A DNA stretch of 17,874 bases from Candidatus Vogelbacteria bacterium (GTDB lineage: Bacteria > Patescibacteriota > Minisyncoccia > Phycocordibacterales > XYD1-FULL-46-19), in contig CAIKBK010000006.1 in the NCBI GenBank assembly GCA_903825615.1, positions 1 to 17,874 on the forward strand, written 5' to 3'. The notes under the pieces were generated by a model. It was not told the DNA's origin. It worked only from the letters and a program-made list of their open reading frames with translations, and did no database searches. This document shows, piece by piece, positions 1-7,392 of the stretch. Numbering within the stretch: position 1 is the first letter of the stretch; each line of letters opens with the position of its first letter. The translations under genes and the position numbers were made by a program.

Positions 1-276
1 AGTACAACCAAGAATCGGGATCACCGTGGGTTCTAGGTCCATATAACGATAACCGGTACTCGCATTATTAAGAGAACCGTCATTCAAACCAGAAACTAGC
101 TCACCAACAGTATCGCTGTTTAGATAATTAGCTGAGGAAGAAAAATCTGTCCCTCCAACATTAATACTGTCCTTCTCTAAACGATAATTAGAGCTGGCCG
201 CGACATAAGCCAAGGCTGAAGAACTAACACCAAGCAAAAGCGCGAGGGAAATAAAAACAAAGAAGAATTTCTTCAT
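1..276 (-). CDS. Secreted protein with signal peptide, cut by the window edge
   Basis: The reading frame opens with ATG at 276 on the minus strand and stays open for 92 codons to base 1, so the C-terminus is missing. The N-terminus MKKFFFVFISLALLLGVSSS, followed by ALAYVAA, is a clear signal peptide with a likely cleavage after ALA. The mature part reads SSNYRLEKDSINVGGTDFSS, then SANYLNSDTVGELVSGLNDG and a GYRYMD stretch. This style (Asn-Tyr-x-Leu, DSINxGG, DTVGE, GY) is one I associate with a widespread but uncharacterised family of exported proteins in CPR genomes; that is recall, not a search. It lies 8 nt downstream of the 285-974 gene on the same strand, so the two are probably co-transcribed. 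No function can be assigned. Confidence 0.75.
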   Translation of the reverse strand, partial: MKKFFFVFISLALLLGVSSSALAYVAASSNYRLEKDSINVGGTDFSSSANYLNSDTVGELVSGLNDGSLNNASTGYRYMDLEPTVIPILGCT

Positions 277-284
277 AATCTAAT

Positions 285-974
285 TTAACGAGTGGGAGTT
301 AAAACAAAAACATAATCATTACCACGTCGACCATCTTGAAAAATTGGGGTGATTATACCCGAGGTGCCATCAGCCTCAAACTTTATATCTACCGGATCGG
401 CAAAGACTTGACGCAAATTTTGCTTAAGGGTCTCATCAATTGTTGTTGAACCAGTTATTGGTACAGCCAAAACAGCATGGGTCGATTTATTGGCTGACAC
501 CAGCCCGCCAAAAGCTTGAGTTCCACTCGCCTGCTCAGCCTTAAGTTCATTGAGAATCTCCTGTCTTATTTGTTCTCTCAATTCAACAGTAACAACTGAG
601 GGTAACTCCGAAGCTGGCAAAACAATTGGGGTTGATTCTAAGCCTAAAAAAACGCGCCAGTTTATAACAAAACTATCCCAAGCATCAGCCGCCCAATCAT
701 AAACAGGATCAAGAAAAGAGACATTGGCTGGCAAGGTTAGACTAGCGACATTTTTATATTGCTCTTTGGGCAAGTTAAAATCATTGAGTTTTGCCCCAAT
801 CTGGATACTACTAATAAGAACTAGGCCAATAATTAGACCAGTGGCTGGCAAAGTTAAAGTTCTCAACTTACTGGGGGCAACTAATTTTCTGTTGGGCGTC
901 AAAGCCAGTGATTTATCCTTGGATAATCGCACTGCCGGAACAGCCGGTTTGACTTTAAAATAGCCGACCTTCAT
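285..974 (-). CDS. Membrane-anchored protein of unknown function
   Basis: This is a 229-residue protein I do not recognise. A basic N-terminal segment (about residues 1-40, rich in Lys and Arg) is followed by one hydrophobic helix at about 41-61 (LPATGLIIGLVLISSIQIGA). This suggests a type II anchored protein with most of the chain outside the membrane. Residues 128-150 are a charged, probably helical stretch (VELREQIRQEILNELKAEQA). The C-terminal third has alternating hydrophobic residues compatible with a small beta domain. The start is supported by a promoter whose -10 ends 7 nt before the ATG. It precedes the truncated secreted-protein gene at 1-276 and is divergent from priA. An envelope role is plausible only from the anchor and the secreted neighbour. 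Confidence 0.65.
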   Translation of the reverse strand: MKVGYFKVKPAVPAVRLSKDKSLALTPNRKLVAPSKLRTLTLPATGLIIGLVLISSIQIGAKLNDFNLPKEQYKNVASLTLPANVSFLDPVYDWAADAWDSFVINWRVFLGLESTPIVLPASELPSVVTVELREQIRQEILNELKAEQASGTQAFGGLVSANKSTHAVLAVPITGSTTIDETLKQNLRQVFADPVDIKFEADGTSGIITPIFQDGRRGNDYVFVLTPTR

Positions 975-981
975 CCCCTAT

Positions 982-1010
982 ATAATACAACAATAAGAAC
1001 CATTTGAGAA
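982..1010 (-). promoter_or_regulatory. Promoter of the 974-to-1 gene pair
   Basis: On the minus strand a -35-like TTCTCA (1010-1005) is followed after 17 nt by -10 TATTAT (987-982). The ATG at 974 begins 7 nt past the -10, so transcription would start at or next to the start codon and the mRNA would be nearly leaderless. Confidence 0.5.
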
Positions 1011-1022
1011 GAAAAATTGTGG

Positions 1023-1051
1023 TTGTGGATAAGTAAGAAAGTCGTTATACT
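1023..1051 (+). promoter_or_regulatory. priA promoter
   Basis: TTGTGG (1023-1028), a 17-nt spacer and TATACT (1046-1051) form a good sigma-70-type promoter. The ATG at 1070 lies 18 nt beyond the -10, leaving a leader of about a dozen bases with no visible Shine-Dalgarno sequence. Confidence 0.6.
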
Positions 1052-1069
1052 CTAACCAACCAAAAACTT

Positions 1070-2956
1070 ATGAAAATTGTTACCATTATTCCCTTAAAAA
1101 AGAAGCTGCGACAAGATAATTTGTCTTACTTCACGGCCCAAGATGCTCCCCTGGGGTCTCTAGCCCAAGCCCCCTTACGCGGTCAACAAATTACTGTTTT
1201 AGTTATCGAGAGCCGTGAAGCCAGTGACCTTAAAAGCGAGCTTAAAAATGCTGATTGGCAGTTACGAAAATTAACCAAAATAAAAAAGGTTAGCTATTTT
1301 GACTCTGACTTCATGGCCGCGGCTAGTCTCACCGCTGATTATTTTGCTTCGCCCATGGGGCCAATTATTAAAGCCACCATTCCACAAGCAATCTTAGATG
1401 AATTACCCGAAATAAAAACTATAATCCAAGCCCCAGCCGAAAAAACTTTAGCCGAAATTAACGCTATTCAAGAGCCCGACGAGGAACGTCTGGCTCGTTA
1501 TAAAAGTTTAATCCGCGAAGCCTTCGCCAAGAAACAATCAATTTTTCTCTGTCTACCAACTAGCACCGATATCAACCGAATTATTGAACCCCTTAAAAAA
1601 GGTATCGAAAATTACGTCCTCGTCGGTCATGGTTCTTTAAGCAAAAAAGAGCAAATCGACTTTTGGCGGAAGGCTCTAACAACCGAACATCCAATTCTTA
1701 TTGTTGGCACACCCCTCTTCCTATCTCTACCGCGAGTAGACATTCGCACCATAATTATTGACCGCGAGAATTCTCCGGCTTATAAAACGATAGTGCGCCC
1801 CCTTATCGACTGGCGCTTCTTTATTGAGCAATTGGCCAAACAAAAAAAGATTAAATTAATTCTTGGCGACAGCGCTCTTCGGAGTGAGACAATTTATCGT
1901 TTGAGTAAAAATGAGGTAATGCCCTTGGGCTCAATTAAATATCGCTTCACCGGAAGTGCCACTAATCAAATTATCCCCCTCACCAGTGACAAAGATAAAA
2001 ATAGTTCCCTCGAGGCAACCAATGAGCGCTTAAGAGAAAGGATAGAAAATGCCCTTGATAGCAAAGAAAAAATTTTTATTTATTCGGGTCGACGAGGTCT
2101 CACCCCTCTAACCATTTGTCGCGACTGCGGAACAGTTATGACCTGTGATATTTGCCATCTACCACTCGCCATTCACCAAACCCGCTTGAAAGAAAGAGTC
2201 TTCCTTTGCCATAAGTGTGGACAACTAGTCGAGGTTGAGGATGAGTGTCGCAATTGTCATGGACAACGTCTGGCACTAGTCGGCTTCGGGGCAGAAAAAA
2301 TTGCCGAAGAGCTAGCCAAATATTTTCCCCAAGCCAATATCTTCCGCCTCGATAGCGACAATGTGAAAACCGCCAAAAAAGCTGAAGAACTTGTCCAGCA
2401 ATTTAATAAAACACCCAATAGCATTCTAATCGGGACGGAACTGGCTCTTAATCATATAGATAGCCAGGTTGATAACGTTATCGCCACAAGCCTCGACGCC
2501 CTTCTGGCGATGCCTGATTGGCGCGCCAGTGAAAAATTATTCACTACCCTCTTGCGCCTCAAACAATTAGCGCGTAAACATTTTATTATCCAAACTCGCC
2601 AACCCGAAGAAAAAATATTCTCTTATATCACAAGTGGTAACCTGATTGACTTCTATCGTGACGAAATTGCCGAGCGTCAAGAGTTAGGCTATCCCCCTTT
2701 TAAAGTTTTAATAAAAATATCTATCGCTGGCCACTTGCCCGAAATCAAAAAAGATATTAGTAAACTCGAAGTTCTGCTCGAGAAGTGGCACCCGCTCGTT
2801 TATCCTGACCTAACCAAAAATGTTAAGGGTTTGCCCGTCCTTAACATTCTCCTTCGTCTACCCGCGAGCCTCTGGCCCGACCCTGAATTATTAAAAATTC
2901 TTAAATCTCTGCCTCCCACTTTTACCATTAACGTCGATCCAGAGAGTGTTTTATAA
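1070..2956 (+). CDS. priA: Primosomal protein PriA, helicase motifs degenerate
   Basis: PriA restarts stalled replication forks by binding branched DNA, and normally unwinds it with a DEAH-type ATPase. This 628-residue protein keeps the overall layout. It has an N-terminal DNA-binding-like region (about 1-125), a helicase core, the full zinc cluster (C350, C353, C359, C362, C380, C383, C393, C396), and the usual tail ending in NVDPESVL. The ATPase motifs are poor. No GxGKT Walker A is present where one is expected (about 128-142). The DEEH box is DREN (231-234, after TIII). The motif VI position (usually QVAGRAGR) reads RLKQLARK (496-503). It is therefore probably a structural or DNA-binding version rather than an active helicase. 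The stop overlaps the convergent kinase-like gene by 6 bp. Confidence 0.88.
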   Translation: MKIVTIIPLKKKLRQDNLSYFTAQDAPLGSLAQAPLRGQQITVLVIESREASDLKSELKNADWQLRKLTKIKKVSYFDSDFMAAASLTADYFASPMGPIIKATIPQAILDELPEIKTIIQAPAEKTLAEINAIQEPDEERLARYKSLIREAFAKKQSIFLCLPTSTDINRIIEPLKKGIENYVLVGHGSLSKKEQIDFWRKALTTEHPILIVGTPLFLSLPRVDIRTIIIDRENSPAYKTIVRPLIDWRFFIEQLAKQKKIKLILGDSALRSETIYRLSKNEVMPLGSIKYRFTGSATNQIIPLTSDKDKNSSLEATNERLRERIENALDSKEKIFIYSGRRGLTPLTICRDCGTVMTCDICHLPLAIHQTRLKERVFLCHKCGQLVEVEDECRNCHGQRLALVGFGAEKIAEELAKYFPQANIFRLDSDNVKTAKKAEELVQQFNKTPNSILIGTELALNHIDSQVDNVIATSLDALLAMPDWRASEKLFTTLLRLKQLARKHFIIQTRQPEEKIFSYITSGNLIDFYRDEIAERQELGYPPFKVLIKISIAGHLPEIKKDISKLEVLLEKWHPLVYPDLTKNVKGLPVLNILLRLPASLWPDPELLKILKSLPPTFTINVDPESVL

Positions 2957-2958
2957 AA
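2935..2958 (+). repeat. Direct repeat at the priA 3' end (copy 1)
   Basis: These 24 bp cover the last priA codons (D-P-E-S-V-L-stop) plus AAA. They recur at 4803-4826 with one difference, a synonymous GAT/GAC. The copy also contains the stop codon of the convergent kinase-like gene, because TTATAA holds a stop on both strands. Confidence 0.85.
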
Positions 2959-3955
2959 TTTTTAATTTGCTCCTGATAAAATTTAGATAACGCAAAGCAA
3001 TATCACGGTTAAGGGTATCGTCAATGGCAACAGTAAAGAAATGACCGACTCGAATACAAGAGAAATATATTTTATAAAAAACATCCAACTCAGAATCAAA
3101 CAGGTAATCAGGGTAATTGTTCTGAAAACCTTTAAAGATGGGCATGGCCGTCTCGTCGCTGGTCAAGACAGCGACATCAGTTAAAAGACGATAAACTCCG
3201 TACAAGGGGTCAACGATTCGCCAACTATCTTTTGGTAAATAGGCATCAATAAATGAAACTCTCCCATTGTTATAATAAGTATTATCGGCATGGTTATCGA
3301 TTGTTTCAATCAACGAATTTTCTTTAATTCTGACAAAATAATCCTTGTGGTTTTCTACAAAATTTCTTAACCCAGCTATAATAAGATCAGTTTCTTCTCT
3401 GGTGATTTCTTTTTCATACATTCGCAGATAGACCTCTAGGTCATCCATAAAATATCGCATAATTTCATAATAGTTTCCTTTTGCCTCTTTCCCCTTATTG
3501 AAACCAATCAAGGCCTTGGTCATTTGATCTCCAATTTGGTAATAATCATCAGGATTAAGGTTACCATTCAGTAGAATATGGGTCAGATTATTTGTAGCCT
3601 CGATTCTCTTCATTTGGATAACTAGATCATCAGCCGTCGATAAATTATCAACAAGTGATACTTTATTATCTTCAATTTTTAAACCAGACAATTTCTGATA
3701 AACTTCAGGATTAAAATAATGATTGGAAGTAAATTCTTCTTGATAAAACTTTTTTCTTTTCTCGTTATCGTTTAAATCAAAAAAATATTCATTAAAACCT
3801 TTGCTGTCTCGCCGATAAAATTTGTAAACCGTTTGCGAAAAAAGAAAAATGTGGGAAATCTCAGTTTGTAAGTACTCCGGCTTTTGCCCGACCTCAGAGA
3901 GTCCAATGACTTTGCCACCCTTAAACGCTTCAATAATTTGGTTATAGTTGTCCAT
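2951..3955 (-). CDS. APH-fold kinase-like protein (COG2187 type)
   Basis: This 334-residue protein resembles the aminoglycoside-phosphotransferase-like family COG2187, whose substrates are mostly unknown. Family-like features appear in order. Residues 32-46 (EISHIFLFSQTVYKF) carry a candidate ATP-binding Lys45. EE at 73-74 precedes FxPEVYQKLSGL (81-92). LVIQMKRIE (111-119) forms a hinge-like strand. The catalytic-loop candidate is NHADN (221-225, where the family usually has HGDLHxxN). FIDAY (235-239) has D237 as the candidate metal ligand. It starts 2 nt after the histidine phosphatase gene, so the two form an operon. Its coding sequence is visibly AT-richer than priA, and its stop is embedded in the priA stop. 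The family call rests on motif spacing, and the loop is atypical, so loss of catalysis cannot be excluded. Confidence 0.6.
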   Translation of the reverse strand: MDNYNQIIEAFKGGKVIGLSEVGQKPEYLQTEISHIFLFSQTVYKFYRRDSKGFNEYFFDLNDNEKRKKFYQEEFTSNHYFNPEVYQKLSGLKIEDNKVSLVDNLSTADDLVIQMKRIEATNNLTHILLNGNLNPDDYYQIGDQMTKALIGFNKGKEAKGNYYEIMRYFMDDLEVYLRMYEKEITREETDLIIAGLRNFVENHKDYFVRIKENSLIETIDNHADNTYYNNGRVSFIDAYLPKDSWRIVDPLYGVYRLLTDVAVLTSDETAMPIFKGFQNNYPDYLFDSELDVFYKIYFSCIRVGHFFTVAIDDTLNRDIALRYLNFIRSKLKIL

Positions 3956-3957
3956 AA

Positions 3958-4704
3958 TTAAATATTTTCAATAGTTCTTGTGTCACGATTAAATATCGCT
4001 TTTCTTGTTTCTCCTCTAAAAGTAATTTTCATGTTTATTTTCTTATCATCCTGTTCATCTTCAAAAAGGACCAAGTCAACCCTTGACCCCGGAGGAAAAT
4101 CACCAGGCTCGCGACCAAAAACTTTGGCTAGAAGTAAATCAACTATCTCAAAATGCGAGGTTGCAATAATATGCGGCTCTTTATTTGGCGTTAATTCCTT
4201 CGCTTTAATTAGCCCTCGGATGGCGTATTCAAGCGCTCGCAAAGACCTCTTCTCAACATTTGATGGGGCTTCCCAAACATCGGGCATTTCTTCAAATCTT
4301 TTTTCAGTGGCATAAGCTCGATCAATCTTGGTTAAGTCAAAACCCCCACTCATTACCTCGTTGATTATCTCTAGGGCCTTGGGCATATCTTTTACATCGA
4401 TACCCCTAATAATCCGAATGACATTAGTTTTTTTATCAATTAAACCCAATTTTTCCTTAATTATATCCATACTCCCTTTTGTTCTGGGCGTTGGGGAGGA
4501 TACAAAAATAACTTCCTCCTTGTCCAAATCAAGTTCGCTAGACAAAATCTCAGCTTGAGCGGTAATTTGTTCGACTCCCGGATCTGTAAGATCAGGATAA
4601 ACTCCGGTATATCTTGTGTCACCATGACGAACAATAGTAATCTTCCCGACCAGACGGCCTAGAGATTCCTTGTTCTCAATATTTTGTTCCCCCGATGATT
4701 CCAT
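3958..4704 (-). CDS. Histidine phosphatase superfamily protein
   Basis: The RHG motif of the histidine phosphatase (phosphoglycerate mutase-like) superfamily is present near the N-terminus (IVRHGDT). It is followed by SSPTPRTKGS with the usual second Arg, and by a later ATSHFEIVDLL that supplies the second His. About 248 residues is a normal length. Members act on sugar phosphates, nucleotides or phosphoproteins; the substrate is not evident. I prefer ATG at 4704 over an upstream in-frame TTG at 4710, because an extended -10 (TGG-TATTAT) ends 7 nt before that ATG. It is the first gene of a two-gene operon with the kinase-like gene, a possible phosphorylation/dephosphorylation pair on the same kind of compound (inference only). 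Confidence 0.8.
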   Translation of the reverse strand: MESSGEQNIENKESLGRLVGKITIVRHGDTRYTGVYPDLTDPGVEQITAQAEILSSELDLDKEEVIFVSSPTPRTKGSMDIIKEKLGLIDKKTNVIRIIRGIDVKDMPKALEIINEVMSGGFDLTKIDRAYATEKRFEEMPDVWEAPSNVEKRSLRALEYAIRGLIKAKELTPNKEPHIIATSHFEIVDLLLAKVFGREPGDFPPGSRVDLVLFEDEQDDKKINMKITFRGETRKAIFNRDTRTIENI

Positions 4705-4711
4705 TATCAAA

Positions 4712-4739
4712 ATAATACCATAAATTTAGGTTCTACCAA
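4712..4739 (-). promoter_or_regulatory. Promoter of the phosphatase-kinase pair
   Basis: On the minus strand, TTGGTA (4739-4734), 16 nt, then TATTAT (4717-4712) preceded by an extended TGG. The ATG at 4704 follows after 7 nt, so the transcript should be leaderless or nearly so. Confidence 0.55.
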
Positions 4740-4743
4740 GCTA

Positions 4744-4772
4744 TTCGACTTACGAGTTTTTTTGTGGCAAAA
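4744..4772 (+). repeat. Copy of the def promoter region (orphan)
   Basis: These 29 bp match 6837-6865 without gaps at 25 of 29 positions: TTCGACTT, five mostly different bases, a T-run, then GTGGCAAAA. At 6837 the sequence is the def promoter. Here no gene follows in the same direction. Similarity stops at 4772, and the priA-like relic begins at 4776. Confidence 0.6.
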
Positions 4773-4775
4773 GAA

Positions 4776-4826
4776 GGCTTGCTTGTACTTAATATCCTCT
4801 CACGACCCAGAGAGTGTTTTATAAAA
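4776..4826 (+). pseudogene. Relic of a second priA 3' end
   Basis: Bases 4776-4805 translate as GLLVLNILSR, against GLPVLNILLR at residues 587-596 of the intact PriA. At the DNA level about 20 of 30 bases agree, and most differences fall at third codon positions, as expected for a diverged coding copy. About 27 codons are then missing, and the sequence resumes at 4803 with the DPESVL-stop end, 24 bp with one synonymous difference from the intact gene. The reading frame changes at the deletion point. It therefore appears to be a diverged, internally deleted priA tail rather than a fresh duplicate. Confidence 0.65.
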
Positions 4827-4841
4827 AATTGAACAAAAGAA

Positions 4842-4873
4842 ACCGCTTCACCAGGTGATCCTGGTGAAGCGGT
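4842..4873 (-). terminator. Hairpin terminator of fucI
   Basis: Perfect 14-bp arms ACCGCTTCACCAGG (4842-4855) and CCTGGTGAAGCGGT (4860-4873) enclose a TGAT loop. It lies 31 nt past the fucI stop. On the minus strand it is followed by a T-rich stretch (TTCTTTTG, then ATTTTTT), as in an intrinsic terminator. Confidence 0.85.
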
Positions 4874-4904
4874 GTTGTAACAATTGTTTGCGTCGAACCC
4901 AAGA

Positions 4905-6722
4905 TTAGGCTCGGCACTTGCCATAGAGAGGGCCGAGGATCTGGCAGGCGGCCCGATCGGCGGATTCGGAGCAAGTCGTGCCAAAGGCGTCCCAAACCGC
5001 AGGGCGGAAGGGTTGGGAGGCCACGTTGTGCATACAGACCGGTATCCGCAACATGGAGGCGATCGTGACCAGGTCCGCACCGATGTGGCCATAGCTCAAG
5101 ACTCCATGGTTGGCGCCCCAAGTGGCCATCACCGAGTAGGCATCCTTGAAGGGTCCCTCGTGACCAGAGGTTCTCGGTACAAACCAATGACTTGGCCAGG
5201 TCGGATCGGTGCGATCTTCGAGGGGCTTGTAGACCTCTGGCGGGACATCCACGAAGTGCCCTTCGGCAATCTGGAGAACCGGACCAAGGCCCTTGATGAT
5301 GTTCAGTCGGGACATGGTCACGGGCATTTCGGCCCGTGTCCCAAAGGTCGAGGAGAAGCCACCGCCACGGAAATATCCCGTATTAGCCGGTGACCAGACC
5401 GTGGCTGCCAAGCACTCCTCGACATCTTTGGCGGTCACGTCCCACCAGGGCTTCATCACGGCGCGGTCGCCATCGCGCATCTGGCCACAGGCATCAAGCG
5501 TTGCGGCACCCGAATTGATCAGGTGGATCATTCCGCCAGAGAGCGCTGACGGAAGGTCGACCTTTTTGATGCCCGTCACTTCTTCGATGGCTTCGGGGCT
5601 CCAGAACGTCCGCACATCGGCAAACACCTGGGGCAGGTTTTCGAGCAGGTGACCAAGGAGCATACAGACGCCGTTCAAGCTGTCGTTTTCGGTGGCAACA
5701 ATAAACGGCTCGCGGATGCCCGTCCAGTCGAAAGACGAATTCAGAATCGCCTCCAGGAAGTCGCCGTTGGGCATGAAGTCCGTCCATTGACGTTGACCCT
5801 GGAAGCCAGCCAGAATCGCGTTCGCACCCAAGGCCTCCTCGCCGAAGCCGAGCTCGGCTAAACGGGGATTCCCGACCATCAGGTCGCGGACAATAATTGC
5901 CATCCGGACACAGACCCTCCAATCCTCGTTCTTGTCGAAGCGTGAGCGCTGGCTATCCAACGCATTCCGGTCTTCTCCCTCCGGGCAGTTCTTTATAGTC
6001 CAAGGGTGGGCTTCATCGAACTCCTTTTCATCGAAGATCTTGTCGCCAAGACGCCGCGAAACCTCGCTCATGTCCGTGGCCAGCACTGCCATCCCGAGAT
6101 AATCCTCGAAGAAGTCAGTGTTGACAATGGAGCCGGCGATACCCATAGAAGTCCCTCCAATGGACAGGTAGGTCTTGCCACGCATGGTTGCCACGGCGAG
6201 GCCCGCTTTGACAAAACGCAGAATCATCCCTTGCACATCCTCGGGGATACTGCTGTCTTCTGCCGTCTGAACTTTCTGCCCATAAATCTTGAAGACGGGC
6301 AGACCCTTCTGGGCGTGAGCAGCACCGGCCGAGGCCAAGTAAACAGCCCCTGGCCGTTCCGTACCGTTCTTGCCCCAGATCGCTTTGATGGTCATGGGAT
6401 CCATGTCGATGGTTTCAGCACCGTAACACCAGCAAGGCGTTACTGTCAGGGTCAGGCCGACGTTCTCACGCCGGAACTTCTCTACGGCCATGGCCGACTC
6501 GGCCAGGCCACCAATGCAGGTATCCGCGATGACACACTCTACGGGCAAGCCGTTGGAATGCCGGAGCTTCGAACTGATGAGCAAGGCCGCTTGCTGGGCC
6601 ATGGCCATCGTCTGATTCTCCAAAGATTCGCGGACTCCTTTCCTTCGGCCGTCAATGACGGGGCGAATTCCAACCTTTGGCATGGCGCCAATGAGCCGGT
6701 TGCGGGGTGTTACAGTTTCCAC
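4905..6722 (-). CDS. fucI: L-fucose isomerase, GC-rich insert
   Basis: FucI interconverts L-fucose and L-fuculose (and D-arabinose and D-ribulose) in the cytoplasm, using Mn2+. The 605-residue protein follows E. coli FucI (591 residues) over its whole length, beginning with [12 protein letters not shown]. The metal and catalytic residues are present: E345 in [11 protein letters not shown]369 in FADVRTFW, H539 in GANHGVL. The start is a GTG at 6722 with AGGAG 9 nt upstream; an ATG 7 nt upstream is out of frame. Sampled lines run near 57% GC against about 35-47% in neighbouring genes, and codon use differs, so recent transfer from a GC-rich donor is likely. No fuculokinase, aldolase or transporter lies in the window, so its role here is unclear. 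Confidence 0.95.
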   Translation of the reverse strand: METVTPRNRLIGAMPKVGIRPVIDGRRKGVRESLENQTMAMAQQAALLISSKLRHSNGLPVECVIADTCIGGLAESAMAVEKFRRENVGLTLTVTPCWCYGAETIDMDPMTIKAIWGKNGTERPGAVYLASAGAAHAQKGLPVFKIYGQKVQTAEDSSIPEDVQGMILRFVKAGLAVATMRGKTYLSIGGTSMGIAGSIVNTDFFEDYLGMAVLATDMSEVSRRLGDKIFDEKEFDEAHPWTIKNCPEGEDRNALDSQRSRFDKNEDWRVCVRMAIIVRDLMVGNPRLAELGFGEEALGANAILAGFQGQRQWTDFMPNGDFLEAILNSSFDWTGIREPFIVATENDSLNGVCMLLGHLLENLPQVFADVRTFWSPEAIEEVTGIKKVDLPSALSGGMIHLINSGAATLDACGQMRDGDRAVMKPWWDVTAKDVEECLAATVWSPANTGYFRGGGFSSTFGTRAEMPVTMSRLNIIKGLGPVLQIAEGHFVDVPPEVYKPLEDRTDPTWPSHWFVPRTSGHEGPFKDAYSVMATWGANHGVLSYGHIGADLVTIASMLRIPVCMHNVASQPFRPAVWDAFGTTCSESADRAACQILGPLYGKCRA

Positions 6723-6788
6723 AGGACATTTCTCCTCTCTCTAAGAATTTGCAAACAACTACTAAATTAAGCCGGCATACATACCAAC

Positions 6789-6802
6789 TTGTCTATTGAC
6801 AA
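6789..6802. repeat. Small inverted repeat upstream of fucI
   Basis: TTGTC-TATT-GACAA lies between the divergent fucI and def genes, about 66 bp upstream of fucI. Its size and position would suit a repressor site, but 5-bp arms are weak evidence. Confidence 0.25.
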
Positions 6803-6836
6803 ACTATCACAAATATCCCAAAAAGCAAGAATTGTG

Positions 6837-6866
6837 TTCGACTTCGGGTTTTTTTTGTGGCAAAAT
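6837..6866 (+). promoter_or_regulatory. def-fmt promoter (second copy of the 29-bp repeat)
   Basis: TCGACT (6838-6843), 17 nt, then CAAAAT (6861-6866) preceded by an extended TGG. The ATG at 6873 begins 6 nt after the -10, predicting a leaderless def transcript. The first 29 bp (6837-6865) recur at 4744-4772. Confidence 0.55.
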
Positions 6867-6872
6867 ATGGGC

Positions 6873-7391
6873 ATGGCAAAGATTGTCCAAAAGGAGAATA
6901 AGGTCTTACACGAGCCGGCACAGGAGGTTGGCAACGAGCTTTTTGGTACCGCCAAATTAAAAAAGATTATTGCCGATATGAGCGAAGCTCTAGCTAAAGA
7001 AGATGATGGAGTGGCGCTCGCTGCACCGCAAATTGCCGTGCCCTTTAGAATTTTTATTATTTCCGGTAAAATTTTTACCCCCGAAGGCTCCGACAAAATA
7101 AAACCTGATCTCGTCTTTATTAATCCTAAAATTACCAACCTAGCCAAGACAAAAAAAGAGATTGATGAGGGTTGCCTATCTGTCCGTTGGTATTTCGGTC
7201 AAGTAAAGCGCGCGACCAAAGCCACGGTGGAAGCTTATGATATCAATGGTAAGAAATTCTCTCGCTCCGGCGGAGGTGTTGTGGCCCAAATCTTCCAACA
7301 CGAAGTTGACCATTTAGATGGGATTCTCTTCACCGAGAAAGCTAAGGATCTAAGGGAATATACACCTCCCGCACCCGAAAAAAATAATTAA
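6873..7391 (+). CDS. def: Peptide deformylase
   Basis: This enzyme removes the formyl group from the N-terminal Met of new proteins, using a bound metal ion. In the 172-residue form the three family motifs are visible: GVALAAPQ (46-53, usually GxGLAAxQ, so Gly has become Ala), EGCLS with metal ligand C101, and QHEVDH with H143, E144 and H147. The frame is open upstream to a TTG at 6789. I place the start at ATG 6873, because family proteins begin at about MxxIV and the promoter -10 ends 6 nt before it; ATG 6867 is an alternative. fmt follows after one base, the usual def-fmt pairing. Confidence 0.92.
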   Translation: MAKIVQKENKVLHEPAQEVGNELFGTAKLKKIIADMSEALAKEDDGVALAAPQIAVPFRIFIISGKIFTPEGSDKIKPDLVFINPKITNLAKTKKEIDEGCLSVRWYFGQVKRATKATVEAYDINGKKFSRSGGGVVAQIFQHEVDHLDGILFTEKAKDLREYTPPAPEKNN

Positions 7392-7392
7392 T

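Noticed and set aside
4884..5922. Several open frames on both strands across the fucI region
   Set aside because: GC-rich DNA keeps other frames open; only the minus-strand FucI frame shows family similarity.
2951..6722. A transposon or integrase-driven element as the cause of the priA-def insertions
   Set aside because: No transposase, integrase or terminal inverted repeats were found; the boundaries are copies of priA and def sequence instead.
6789..6872. N-terminal extension of deformylase from a TTG start
   Set aside because: Family proteins begin at about MAKIV, and the promoter elements lie within the extension.
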